Virus record (IMG/VR): IMGVR_UViG_3300008267_005425 | Location: 1 to 56,497 of that record | Direction: 5' to 3' (one strand) | DNA from: a virus | DNA length: 56,497 bases | Shown: in pieces, positions 1 to 7,959 of the stretch | Layout: every line of letters begins with the position of its first letter | Numbering within the stretch: the stretch's first letter is position 1 | The notes under the pieces: model-generated | The model's database searches: none | Seen by the model: the letters and a program-made list of their open reading frames with translations, nothing else | What the model was told of the DNA's origin: nothing | Position numbers and translations under genes: made by a program

Positions 1-594
1 AATACTGTACATACTCTCTTTGTCGTCGTTCTCTAGTGTAATACGTTTACGTGTACTCTCATTAAGTCGGTTGTAGTTTTGTATCCACCTCTGTATTACA
101 CCCTCCTTATCACCATAAGTAGCACCTATGTGTATGTTGATCTTGTTGTATGGACTTGGTTTGAATCCCATAAGATCGAATACCTCTGAGTGGTTCTGCA
201 AATCCACGATAGTACGTTCTACTACTTCGGGCTTAGTTGATCCTAGAATGTTAAATGGTCCTGGATGAAAGCTGAGACGTTGACCGTCTTGTGTAACAAA
301 GTCACCAATCTCTTTGAGTGTTGTAAGTATCTCTTGGTACTGAGGTAGTTGTTCTAACTTATACTCACTCTGCCACGGAAATATATCTGAACCGATTCGG
401 TACAACTTTATTCCGTTAGCACTATTCCACTTGACGATTGTCAGTAGGTCTTTGATATTTTGCAAACCTAACTCACCGACGTACTCTAATCCCTTTTCCT
501 GGAATGTGGCCTTGCGACAAGTTCTACCTGCAAAGATATTCTTCTTGCGGAGTTGCATATTGATGCATGCGTATCCTAAATTGAGTTCTGTCAT
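1..594 (-). CDS. uvsE: UV-damage endonuclease UvsE/UvdE, C-terminus cut by window edge
   Basis: The frame is open from an ATG at 594 to the left edge (198 codons) and reads as a UV-endonuclease UvdE-family TIM barrel. These enzymes nick DNA 5' of UV photoproducts to start excision repair. Visible family signatures are LGYACIN at residues 6-12, YRIGSDIFPW at 65-74, LSFHPGPF at 107-114 (candidate metal ligand H110), NIHIGA at 153-158 (H155) and TLEND at 186-190 (E188). Family members are about 280-310 residues, so roughly a third is missing beyond the window. A promoter lies just upstream (611-642), giving a leader of only about 10 bases. The family call is firm; the complete gene cannot be judged here. 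Confidence 0.9.
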   Translation of the reverse strand, partial: MTELNLGYACINMQLRKKNIFAGRTCRKATFQEKGLEYVGELGLQNIKDLLTIVKWNSANGIKLYRIGSDIFPWQSEYKLEQLPQYQEILTTLKEIGDFVTQDGQRLSFHPGPFNILGSTKPEVVERTIVDLQNHSEVFDLMGFKPSPYNKINIHIGATYGDKEGVIQRWIQNYNRLNESTRKRITLENDDKESMYSI

Positions 595-610
595 ATCTTT
601 TTTCTTATGC

Positions 611-642
611 CTAAAGATACTACAACAGAATCGATTTTGCAA
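611..642 (-). promoter_or_regulatory. Promoter TTG-N20-TATCTTTAG for uvsE
   Basis: On the minus strand TTGCA starts at 642 and TATCTTTAG spans 619-611, with exactly 20 bases after the TTG. It resembles the Bacteroidetes -33/-7 promoter (TTG, TAnnTTTG). It overlaps the end of the clpS frame and lies 17 bases before the uvsE ATG. Confidence 0.7.
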
Positions 643-645
643 CAG

Positions 646-876
646 CTACATAGGAATTATTTTTGCTGTCAGTCCGTTTGATACAAGAAGGTTTCTATAA
701 GCCTCTGCTTTTTCCTTTTGCTTTTCCGGTAGGGTCTTGACTATGTAGCTCCCTCTGTTATGTATCATCTCTGCACATTGATATGCTTGGGTTGGATGAT
801 ATCCGAAGGTAGTTGATAACACTTCGATCACTAGCTTGAGATGATTAAAGTCATCGTTGAATACAACTATGCCTAT
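646..876 (-). CDS. clpS: ClpS-like N-degron adaptor with no visible normal start codon
   Basis: The frame reads as the ClpS core: VVFNDDFNH, then VIEVL, then a CAEMIHNRGS segment and a C-terminal strand ending KIIPM. ClpS delivers N-degron substrates to ClpAP. The pocket residues N-D-D and the later H (MIHNRG, the position of E. coli H66) are kept. The first GTG in frame (831) would cut off the NDD motif. The frame is open back to a stop at 913-915 but contains no ATG, GTG or TTG before 831. Initiation may use ATA (876 or 870), or the protein may come from a -1 frameshift out of the upstream gene at its A AAA TAG end. A sequencing error in that A run is a third option. The end is firm; the start is a placeholder. 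Confidence 0.7.
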   Translation of the reverse strand: MGIVVFNDDFNHLKLVIEVLSTTFGYHPTQAYQCAEMIHNRGSYIVKTLPEKQKEKAEAYRNLLVSNGLTAKIIPM

Positions 877-1274
877 TTTCTTACCACTTGCCCTTGTATA
901 CTCTTGATCTTGTTATCGATAATAACGCTATAAGCGCCGAATGCTTTTGCATGAGGACATGCGGCACATATTTGTGCTCGATTGTTAGCCATGATCTCCG
1001 TATGTTTATTTGGGAATGCCAGTCCCGCAAAACCATCGACGATGTTCTTAATCTTGATTTGATACTCAGGGTTTGCTTTCACTTTTTTCTTTTTACGTTT
1101 ACCTATTTTAGGCAATCTTATTCTCTCAAGTTGCTCAAGGATTGTAACAACCATCATTGCCGGAAGTAGTACCCATCCTTTGATTTTTTTGTAACTATCC
1201 TTACGTCGGTGATTTCGTAAAAACTTTCTTTCTACATTACGCACACCATTCATAAACGATCTTCGAACTCCCAT
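873..1274 (-). CDS. Small basic protein with a CxxC motif, unknown function
   Basis: The 133-residue product is very basic in its N-terminal half (a KRKKKK run around residue 60). It has a hydrophobic stretch near residues 34-47 and a motif RAQICAACPHA near residues 98-108. That motif resembles small phage zinc proteins in which a first CxxC is followed by a second Cys pair. Here the frame ends about 20 residues later with no second pair, so the protein may be truncated or continue by frameshift into the clpS frame that begins at its stop. It starts two bases after the HNH gene stop. Function not recognised. Confidence 0.6.
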   Translation of the reverse strand: MGVRRSFMNGVRNVERKFLRNHRRKDSYKKIKGWVLLPAMMVVTILEQLERIRLPKIGKRKKKKVKANPEYQIKIKNIVDGFAGLAFPNKHTEIMANNRAQICAACPHAKAFGAYSVIIDNKIKSIQGQVVRK

Positions 1275-1275
1275 A

Positions 1276-1899
1276 TTACAAATTGTTTAGATTATCTAGT
1301 ATAGCTTTTTTTTCTTCATCTGACAACAGATCCAAGTCTGCCAATGCATCCAAAGTATCTTGCTTTCCTTCAAATAGCTCTGAGGTATATTGTTCCGGTC
1401 TCTCAGTCGAATCCTTGAGTAGAGTCTTTTTGAGATCCCCTACATGAATAAAATAGCAGTTGTAGCATAGTACCTCTAGGTTATCGAACTTGTGATTAGT
1501 CTTATCACCATCAACGTGATTCAGCACCAGAGGTGTTTTGAGATCGGTAGGTCTCTTTTGGTGAAACCCACAGCTCTTGCACTTCTCTTCTATATAGCCA
1601 CTCTGCAATAATCGTTTGAAGAGTTTGTGGGCTGGATAGTTAGGATGCTTTCCTAGAATGATGTCATCAACTTTATGCCTTGAGTCTGCTACCCTATTCT
1701 TAGCAACACCAATACCAGCTTGATTCTTGTGTGTATCAAACAACGGTACACCAAACTCATTCTTGTACGCTTTCGCATACCTCTTGTACATATTAAAGCT
1801 TACACGTAGGTATTCGGCTGCTGCCTTGTTTGATCGTGTAACCTTCATTGCTGCTTCAATCTGAGACTGAAGCAGCATAGTTGTTCTAAACTTTTTCAT
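1276..1899 (-). CDS. HNH-type nuclease with N-terminal HTH-like region
   Basis: I start at the ATG at 1899, immediately after the upstream stop; an upstream in-frame extension would overlap that gene. The N-terminal ~70 residues contain NKAAAEYLRVSFNMYKRYAK, an HTH-like segment found in phage HNH proteins. A CKSCGF pair then precedes NHVDGDKTNHKFDNLEVLC and YNC, the HNH/zinc core with its central N-H and the H-x-x-N-L pattern. The C-terminus is acidic and helical. HNH proteins nick or cut DNA; this one could be a free-standing homing endonuclease or a packaging or recombination nuclease. The domain call is good, the role open. Confidence 0.8.
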   Translation of the reverse strand: MKKFRTTMLLQSQIEAAMKVTRSNKAAAEYLRVSFNMYKRYAKAYKNEFGVPLFDTHKNQAGIGVAKNRVADSRHKVDDIILGKHPNYPAHKLFKRLLQSGYIEEKCKSCGFHQKRPTDLKTPLVLNHVDGDKTNHKFDNLEVLCYNCYFIHVGDLKKTLLKDSTERPEQYTSELFEGKQDTLDALADLDLLSDEEKKAILDNLNNL

Positions 1900-1901
1900 A
1901 A

Positions 1902-2384
1902 CTACAATTTCGCCATCAACTGCTTGACGCTGATACACTTTTCGTATGCTTCTATTTCAATAAAATGCTGCAATGCCTGCTCCAATCCACGCTTCCAGTT
2001 AGGCTTCTTTGAGGTTAGATAAACTCCCGTTCCATTCAACTCGAATAATCTAATCTCGTTACGGTTGACATGAAGCCCCTCTTTAATAGCTTGTATGATT
2101 CTATCGTACACTGCCTCTTTATTATCTTCAAAATACTCTTCCGCTTCTTCCTCATCTAACACTGGGATGACTGGTATCTCTGTGAACTTGAACTCCTCTT
2201 GATTAGGTTCAATGATCTCAATGTCCAGTGCGTTGTAAAGATCAGCCAACTTCCACACTACCTCATCTCTCTTTGCAACTCCATCAACAGACTCCTTGTG
2301 TATGCAGTTACCACTATCCACAACAGCAATGATATACGATTGCTTCTTCGTTGCAGATCTTGTGACTACTATTTTCATTGTCAT
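1902..2384 (-). CDS. Hypothetical acidic protein
   Basis: Unrecognised protein of about 160 residues. A beta-rich N-terminus (MKIVVTRS) leads to an acidic middle (LDEEEAEEYFED) and a C-terminus with ELNGTGVYLTSKKPNW. ATGs at 2384 and 2378 are both possible; the frame continues to a GTG at 2405, which I reject because ATGs follow closely. TATTTATT (minus strand) lies just upstream, a variant of the late motif seen elsewhere. It abuts the HNH gene, so the two are probably co-transcribed. Confidence 0.6.
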   Translation of the reverse strand: MTMKIVVTRSATKKQSYIIAVVDSGNCIHKESVDGVAKRDEVVWKLADLYNALDIEIIEPNQEEFKFTEIPVIPVLDEEEAEEYFEDNKEAVYDRIIQAIKEGLHVNRNEIRLFELNGTGVYLTSKKPNWKRGLEQALQHFIEIEAYEKCISVKQLMAKL

Positions 2385-2408
2385 CTGTTTGCAATAAATA
2401 GTCACATA

Positions 2409-2567
2409 CTAGCGGCTCACAGCGTAAATTGTGAGGAAGGATTTTAGGTCTAGCTGTTTTCTTTCAGCAAAAGCTAAAGCAGCCTGCAATCTCGATTCGA
2501 TAGTGATACTGCCTAATTTTTCCTTTTTTTTATCCTTCCTAGAATGATAGAAGTATGTTTTTTTCAT
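2409..2567 (-). CDS. Small basic hypothetical protein (52 aa)
   Basis: A 52-codon frame starts with ATGAAAAAAAC, whose ATG overlaps the TGA stop of the upstream gene (ATGA junction), and ends at 2409. The product has a Lys-rich N-terminus (SRKDKKKEKLG), then an amphipathic helix (ESRLQAALAFAERKQ). It fills what would otherwise be a 160-base gap. No function recognised. Confidence 0.6.
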   Translation of the reverse strand: MKKTYFYHSRKDKKKEKLGSITIESRLQAALAFAERKQLDLKSFLTIYAVSR

Positions 2568-2794
2568 TTTATTCTTACTTTAAGTTTTTGTATTGCAGTC
2601 AAAAACTCCTCCACCGTGAATGTAGCCTTTGACATATCTGTAGCAATCTTAATGAGTGGCAGTAGTTCTGGCTCTCTGTCTACGATCTTCATCAAGGTAG
2701 TCAGCGCAGTACCCGCCCAAAAGGTTCCAAAGGAAGACTCCCCTAGCAAGTTTGCTTCGTTAAGAGTATCCTCTTCCTTATCACCAGGCATCAT
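2564..2794 (-). CDS. Hypothetical protein
   Basis: Unrecognised, about 76 residues and mostly helical. The ATG at 2794 overlaps the upstream glycosyltransferase stop as TGATG, the junction style used across this region; an in-frame ATG at 2809 would add five residues. Nothing in the sequence ties it to the glycan genes beyond co-transcription. Confidence 0.6.
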   Translation of the reverse strand: MMPGDKEEDTLNEANLLGESSFGTFWAGTALTTLMKIVDREPELLPLIKIATDMSKATFTVEEFLTAIQKLKVRIK

Positions 2795-4029
2795 CAAAAA
2801 GAATTGCATACGATTAGTTTTTGTTGATACTCTTCCGTACTGTGGATAGTGACTTTGAATATGTCCAAAGTAAACTCCCCTACTTCACCATTGTCTTTGA
2901 TAATTTGAGAAAGTTGCTCAATGTACTGGTAGTTATGGTTTCCTAACAACCTAGCGTCAAACTCAACAACTATGTCATTTTCTCCGTACGGATCGTTATG
3001 AGATACGTGAAGTACTCTCTTTGTAAGATCAAAGTTAGTATTTGGTTGCTCTTGTTCGATGTAGTGAGATGTGAGCACTTGCATATCATCCTCTACATAT
3101 ATTCTATCGCACCACGGCTCTAGCACATTAAGAACCTCTAAATTGCAGTTACGAACAACAAACGCAATGTTATACTTTGGTGGTACAATAGGCATTAGAA
3201 GGTTGTCGTGAAGTACGTTGCATCCCCACTTTCTCCACCATTCTCGAAACTTAATAACTCTAAGAGCTTTGTACTCTTCCGAATCCTTTGGCTTGTACCA
3301 TATAGTTCCATCTGGCAGTGGTATCTCTGCTTCTATTTCAATACCATCCTTAAACCTACTACCTCTGCAAGTCATATGATATACAAAGGAGTCTCGAGAT
3401 TGCACTAGTTCGTACCCAGCCAAGTGCATGCGATTGAATATGTCAGAATCTTCTAGCTCCATTGGAGCAAATAAAGGATCGTGACCTCCAATAGCTAAAA
3501 AATCCTCCTTGTACATGCACCATGGTGCAAATATGCCAGTAGTAGTTTTATCGCTATTAAGCTCCTCTAGCGCTAGCACTTCGGTTGCAAACTCATCTTT
3601 CTTAAATTCCTCAGGTTCGAATCCATAAGCTCTAACATACTTCTCCGGTCCTGGTGGATGAAGTGGTGGTTCAATTCTGGTTGCAGCTACTACGCTCTTT
3701 TTCGTTAGATGTTTGAGAAGGTTTGGTATATGATTAGGGGTTGAGATCATATCTGCATGAAATATAGTGAACACCTCTGTACGACTAATCTCAACCCCTT
3801 TGTCGTATAATATTGTGTGTCCTACTCTATCAGGACCCTCATTTCTGTAACCTATGATGTTGTTTCGGTTTCTGCCTAAAGACTCTATCCACTCCCAAGT
3901 GCCGTCATTCGATGCATCATCTAGTAACACTATGTCGTGGTTTGATCCATAGCACTGCTCAATCGACTCTACAGCCTGCTGTAAGTATTTGAGATTATTT
4001 CTTGATGGTATGATAAAACTTATTCGCAT
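2794..4029 (-). CDS. Family 2 (GT-A) glycosyltransferase
   Basis: The N-terminus MRISFIIPSRN is the GT2 beta-1 strand. VLLDDAS (residues 34-40) supplies nucleotide-binding aspartates, HADM (91-94) sits where the metal-binding DxD is expected, and MELEDSD (190-196) matches the acceptor-side ED motif. It should transfer a sugar from a nucleotide donor to an acceptor that cannot be named. The last ~140 residues are an extension beyond the usual GT-A core and look like a second domain. It is the last recognisable enzyme of the glycan operon and lies two bases after a methyltransferase. Confidence 0.85.
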   Translation of the reverse strand: MRISFIIPSRNNLKYLQQAVESIEQCYGSNHDIVLLDDASNDGTWEWIESLGRNRNNIIGYRNEGPDRVGHTILYDKGVEISRTEVFTIFHADMISTPNHIPNLLKHLTKKSVVAATRIEPPLHPPGPEKYVRAYGFEPEEFKKDEFATEVLALEELNSDKTTTGIFAPWCMYKEDFLAIGGHDPLFAPMELEDSDIFNRMHLAGYELVQSRDSFVYHMTCRGSRFKDGIEIEAEIPLPDGTIWYKPKDSEEYKALRVIKFREWWRKWGCNVLHDNLLMPIVPPKYNIAFVVRNCNLEVLNVLEPWCDRIYVEDDMQVLTSHYIEQEQPNTNFDLTKRVLHVSHNDPYGENDIVVEFDARLLGNHNYQYIEQLSQIIKDNGEVGEFTLDIFKVTIHSTEEYQQKLIVCNSF

Positions 4030-4031
4030 AA

Positions 4032-4706
4032 TTATTTTCTAATAAACCAATGAACTTGGTTTGGGTGTACACTTAACTTCAGATCATTTTGATTGACAAA
4101 ATCAGTCACAGCATTTCTAACATCTGCACAGGTCCAATCATCACCAAAGATTAATCCTCCTTGTTTGGCTAGAGGGTAGTAATTAGTTAAGTCTAAAATC
4201 ACATCCCAATACTCGTGGCTTCCATCGATGTAGATCATATCCGCTTGTAGGTTGTTCTTTTCGAACACCTTTTGTAAGATTATTGCTGCAGTGATTGATG
4301 GATATGCAAAAGGTAATATGCTGTTTTGCAATTCAGCGTAACATATATTCGCTAAGAAGTTGTAATAGAATGTTGGGTATCCATTTTTTCTCTTTATTCG
4401 TGATGTTGGGTTGAATGTAGCTTCCTCCCAATGATCTGCACCACCCATCCAACTATCAACACACAAAGTGACGCCATCTGGATTATTTTTTATCATTTCG
4501 GTAGTCATTCCAGTTGCAGACCATCCAAGAAACGATCCTACTTCTAATATAAGTGATGGCTTTTCTTCTCGAACAATTGATTGTAGTAACTCGTTAGCTG
4601 GCATAGAACCAGGTGATAGTGTGTTTTCGTATTGCGTGTGTTCGAAGTTCTCGTAAACGTCCAACTCTCCATGAAGTAGTGATTTGATCTTTGTGAATTG
4701 TGTCAT
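4032..4706 (-). CDS. SAM-dependent methyltransferase (Methyltransf_24 type)
   Basis: A class I methyltransferase fold is visible: LILEVGSFLGWSAT is the SAM-binding motif I, LCVDSWMGG is motif II, MIYIDGSHEYWDVILDL is the family motif with a metal-site-like Asp/His, and LIFGDDW follows. Such enzymes often O-methylate sugars in glycan loci. A TATACTAAT element about 20 bases before the ATG could be a promoter, but no TTG sits at the usual distance. Confidence 0.8.
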   Translation of the reverse strand: MTQFTKIKSLLHGELDVYENFEHTQYENTLSPGSMPANELLQSIVREEKPSLILEVGSFLGWSATGMTTEMIKNNPDGVTLCVDSWMGGADHWEEATFNPTSRIKRKNGYPTFYYNFLANICYAELQNSILPFAYPSITAAIILQKVFEKNNLQADMIYIDGSHEYWDVILDLTNYYPLAKQGGLIFGDDWTCADVRNAVTDFVNQNDLKLSVHPNQVHWFIRK

Positions 4707-4730
4707 ATTGTTTATTTATTAGTATAGCGA

Positions 4731-5450
4731 TTATTGTTCGATTTCAAAACAAAAATCTTTTAATTCTTTTAGTTGCTGCTTCAGAGATTGAGTTTTGATA
4801 TCACCTTTCAAACACTTATTCTTTCCCTGATGTACTGGCTCCACTACTACATCCTTGTTGTAGAAATCCTTAAATAGATTTAGCATGTCATACTTGCTTA
4901 TTGGTTCACCTTCTAGTGTAGTTTGTACTTGATAAGACTCCCAGTCAGAAATAAGTTTATGACATTGCTTTGCCCACTCAAGTGTTGTGTTACCATTCCA
5001 GATAGCGTTGGTGTAACCACTTACGGTACCGGTTTGATTCAGAAACCATTCCATCAAACCAAAATGAGTACCACGCTCAGGTCCTATGATACTCGTCTTT
5101 AATATCTTTGTGTTTTTACTATACATTACAAGGTACTCGCTAGCCAATCTTTTTGAATTACCATACGAATCTGGATCCGATTCGCAATCAGTTCCCGGAT
5201 GGATAACTCTACACGGTGCATTATTGCTCAGCCATATAGGTAAGTCTGTGTTTATTTTAAAGTCGCTAGTACGTTGTGGAATGGCTCCTATGCAGTTAAG
5301 AATAAAATCTCCCTTAAAGTTTGAGACTTGGTTTGTAAATTCTGCATCATCGAAACGTAGTGACAAAGTGGATACATCAAATCCCTGCCTTGTGAAGTAT
5401 TCGACTAACATCGAACCTAACATTCCGTTATGTCCTAAGATTAGTATATT
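4731..5450 (-). CDS. RmlD-like nucleotide-sugar 4-keto reductase (SDR)
   Basis: An extended SDR with the NAD(P) loop GHNGMLG at residues 7-13, NCIGAIPQR near 53-61, and catalytic YGNSK at 97-101. This matches dTDP-4-dehydrorhamnose reductase-like proteins, which reduce a 4-keto sugar nucleotide. The ATG at 5450 is chosen because it begins the Rossmann strand MNILILG; it overlaps the upstream reductase by 23 bases. With the two preceding genes it forms a nucleotide-sugar cassette. The substrate is inferred, not shown. Confidence 0.8.
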   Translation of the reverse strand, partial: NILILGHNGMLGSMLVEYFTRQGFDVSTLSLRFDDAEFTNQVSNFKGDFILNCIGAIPQRTSDFKINTDLPIWLSNNAPCRVIHPGTDCESDPDSYGNSKRLASEYLVMYSKNTKILKTSIIGPERGTHFGLMEWFLNQTGTVSGYTNAIWNGNTTLEWAKQCHKLISDWESYQVQTTLEGEPISKYDMLNLFKDFYNKDVVVEPVHQGKNKCLKGDIKTQSLKQQLKELKDFCFEIEQ

Positions 5451-6117
5451 CATTTTTATAGTAGTTAAGTATGCTGTATAAAATGCCAGATAGGTCACCC
5501 ATGACCTCTATCGACTTATCGTGAAGACCTTTTAGCAAGTAATATACTTCGTTTACTTTTGTACGATACAATACATATTCTGTTGTTTGGTTGTCTATAA
5601 CCAAAATAGCATCATAAACCCAACACAAGTTTACCACATTTGAGTTATACTTGCAGTCTATGTTGTGAACAATGCTGTAAGCAAAGGTATTTACAAAGGA
5701 GTTGTAGTTTGGTTTACCGTGAGTTCCAAATAAATTTGGTAATTGATATGATTCAAATTTAGTATTGTACTGCATGCAATACTCTCGAATGATTTGCTTG
5801 GCTTTAATCTTCGATCTACCATACGGAGTGTCTTCCAACTCCCTGATAGATGATATGTACTTTACTGGAATATGTATGTTTTGTTCCACTAAACCATCTA
5901 CTAACTCTTGAGCCAAGTTTACATTACCCCAATAAACATCATCATCGTTGCTAGCTCTATTCACTCCCGCTGCATGAATAAGTAAGTCGCAATCTTTAAG
6001 AAGGTGTAAGTTTGTTAAGAAGTCCCTACCCAGCTGCACTACGGTAGCCTTGTTACTGTAGTAGTAGCGTAAGTGATATCCCAAAAACCCAGTCTCCCCA
6101 GTTATAGCTACTTTCAT
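5428..6117 (-). CDS. CapF/WbjC-like sugar-nucleotide reductase lacking the cupin domain
   Basis: The sequence follows the Rossmann half of CapF (UDP-L-FucNAc pathway): TGETGFLG at residues 6-13, AAGVNR at 49-54, YGRSK at 99-103, and LPNLFG and KPNYNS at 126-140. CapF proteins are about 370 residues with a C-terminal cupin; this one is 229 and stops after the SDR part. CapF reduces the 4-keto group of the CapE product. It overlaps the CapE-like gene at ATGA. The family call is good; activity without the cupin domain is open. Confidence 0.75.
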   Translation of the reverse strand: MKVAITGETGFLGYHLRYYYSNKATVVQLGRDFLTNLHLLKDCDLLIHAAGVNRASNDDDVYWGNVNLAQELVDGLVEQNIHIPVKYISSIRELEDTPYGRSKIKAKQIIREYCMQYNTKFESYQLPNLFGTHGKPNYNSFVNTFAYSIVHNIDCKYNSNVVNLCWVYDAILVIDNQTTEYVLYRTKVNEVYYLLKGLHDKSIEVMGDLSGILYSILNYYKNEYTNLRT

Positions 6118-7046
6118 TGTTTGAAATAGTTGTAAGTTTTTAGGATGAACTGCAATTCGTCTTTGGATACTGTAACAAGATTGGACGTAAACTCATCCCA
6201 GGAAAACTCACTATCATGTACATCTTTGTAGTGCATATAAAAAGTATCGTGATGCTCGTTATAGAAGGTGCGCGGAACCTCTTCCTTGCTGACCATCATT
6301 TCGTGTAGTTTTTCGGATATGCGAGGTTGACCTAAATCATAGCCCAACCCAAACTCCTCTGCATAAATCTCAAACAGGTCTTGTATTTTAAACGCTTTTA
6401 AGTTTGGAATAACACTATACCCACTCACCTCGAGTCCACGTTCGATTAGATCGATAGCTTGCTCTATATCAATCATAAATCGTGTCATCTGAGGAGAGTA
6501 TAACTTCAATCTATAGCCCTTCGATATAGCATCCCAGATGAGTGGGATTACACTACCAGTACTATTAAGTACGTTACCATAGATTGCTGTACTCAGCCTT
6601 ACCTTTGACTTTTCGGCATTGACTATGAAGGCTTCACCTGCAACAAACTTCATTGCTCCATATAGTGTAGTTGCTGCTCTTGATTTATCTGACGAGATGA
6701 AGCATGCAGCTTCCATTCCTACCTCTTCAGCAACTCTTCTGGAGTTAATTGCTCCATCGATAATCACTCTTACACCTTCTTCAACGTTTTGATCTACTGC
6801 CTCTATTTGTTTCAGTGAGGCTGCAAAGATTCCAATATCGTGTCCATCAGCAGCTCGTCTCATCAAATCATAATTTCGTACATCACCAACAACGCAAGTT
6901 ATATTGGGAAACTCCTTTTTGAGGTAATAGTGCTTTGCCTCATCGCGAGAATAAACAGTAATCTCATTATCGCTGTAGTATCTCTTAACTATACTTCTTC
7001 CTAGATATCCAGCACCACCTGTGATAAAAATCTTTTTATTCTTCAT
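6114..7046 (-). CDS. CapE/PseB-like UDP-GlcNAc 4,6-dehydratase
   Basis: An extended SDR of the inverting dehydratase group: TGGAGYLG at residues 9-16, YSRDE at 32-36, GDVRN at 54-58, FAASLKQIEAV from 74, SSDK at 118-121 and YGAMK at 129-133, with a TRFM-type strand later. CapE/FlaA1-type enzymes convert UDP-GlcNAc to a 4-keto-6-deoxy sugar, the first step toward FucNAc-, QuiNAc- or pseudaminic-type sugars. The next two genes encode matching reductases. The usual P/N of the S-D-K-A-x-x-P-x-N stretch is replaced (SSDKSRAATTLYG), so this is a diverged member. Confidence 0.85.
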   Translation of the reverse strand: MKNKKIFITGGAGYLGRSIVKRYYSDNEITVYSRDEAKHYYLKKEFPNITCVVGDVRNYDLMRRAADGHDIGIFAASLKQIEAVDQNVEEGVRVIIDGAINSRRVAEEVGMEAACFISSDKSRAATTLYGAMKFVAGEAFIVNAEKSKVRLSTAIYGNVLNSTGSVIPLIWDAISKGYRLKLYSPQMTRFMIDIEQAIDLIERGLEVSGYSVIPNLKAFKIQDLFEIYAEEFGLGYDLGQPRISEKLHEMMVSKEEVPRTFYNEHHDTFYMHYKDVHDSEFSWDEFTSNLVTVSKDELQFILKTYNYFKQ

Positions 7047-7959
7047 CTCTGTAATGATTATCTACTAATATAAGAAATTCTTTCATTCTTTGCAACCAAG
7101 TGTGTTTTTTAATACATACCTGCTGTGCGTTATATGCCATCTCCTCTCGTTTTTGATCATTGTGAAGGTAGTATTCAAACAACTCTAGCCAGTTGTTCTC
7201 ATCACCAACAACTACAAACCCCTCGAAGTATTCTAAAGCTAGGGGGTGATCGCATAGCTGAAAGTTACCACTCAAGGCTATATTGTAAACCGATTGATTG
7301 CAGTCGGAGCGATCCGGAAACTCACCCATTCCTGGCTTTTGATAAGGGACATGAAAGTTTATGTTAATCTTTGTTTGATTTCTAATTACATTGTGTTCTG
7401 GATAAGGAACAAATCCGTACTGATACTTTCCGTAAGTCATACCACCTAAGAAACAATTGTATCGTGGGTTGTCAAATATAGGATACAAAAACCTATCTTC
7501 GCCCCTATAACCATGGCTAAGGTTTCCAATAAAGCATGTATCGTAAATCTTAGGCATCTCAACTTTGCTAAATAGCATATGATTTGCTGCTAAGGGTATG
7601 TTGTACCACTGAAAGCCATTGAGGTTGTAAAGTCTCTTAGTTGTTGGACAGTGGTCGATAGCTCCTACAAAGAAGTCGACAATGCCTTTAAATTTTAAGT
7701 AATCCGGGTTCCACTCTGAACTAGCTCCTATGATCTTGGTATTAGGGTAGTTCTTTTTAAATTGTTCAAACTCTCCAAGAAGATGTCCAGGAATGCCAGC
7801 ATACACTAATAGATCCACCTCCTCTTGTATTTCTAATATGGAGTGGTTTGGGATTGGTAAATAAAATACCTCGTGGCCTAAATCTTGAAGACCTAATGAC
7901 CACTCTAGTAAAATTGGAGTAGCGTGGTTTATTGTATCACAAAGTATTATCTTTTGCAT
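7036..7959 (-). CDS. GT-B glycosyltransferase, CgeB-like
   Basis: The N-terminal half is a Rossmann-type domain (MQKIILCDTINHATPILLEW), and the C-terminal half contains RNQTKININFH and YNIALSGNFQLCDH. That layout matches CgeB-like group 1 transferases, where the segment lines the donor site (usual form R-x-F-E-x-L-A-x-G-x-x-L-x-x-D). It ends with a helical tail typical of this fold. It overlaps its neighbours by 11-13 bases. Donor and acceptor unknown. Confidence 0.75.
   Translation of the reverse strand: MQKIILCDTINHATPILLEWSLGLQDLGHEVFYLPIPNHSILEIQEEVDLLVYAGIPGHLLGEFEQFKKNYPNTKIIGASSEWNPDYLKFKGIVDFFVGAIDHCPTTKRLYNLNGFQWYNIPLAANHMLFSKVEMPKIYDTCFIGNLSHGYRGEDRFLYPIFDNPRYNCFLGGMTYGKYQYGFVPYPEHNVIRNQTKININFHVPYQKPGMGEFPDRSDCNQSVYNIALSGNFQLCDHPLALEYFEGFVVVGDENNWLELFEYYLHNDQKREEMAYNAQQVCIKKHTWLQRMKEFLILVDNHYRDEE

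Noticed and set aside
4707-4745. Promoter of the TTG-N20 class before the methyltransferase at 4706
   Set aside because: TATACTAAT is present, but the nearest TTG is 18 bases away and the rest of the element does not fit.
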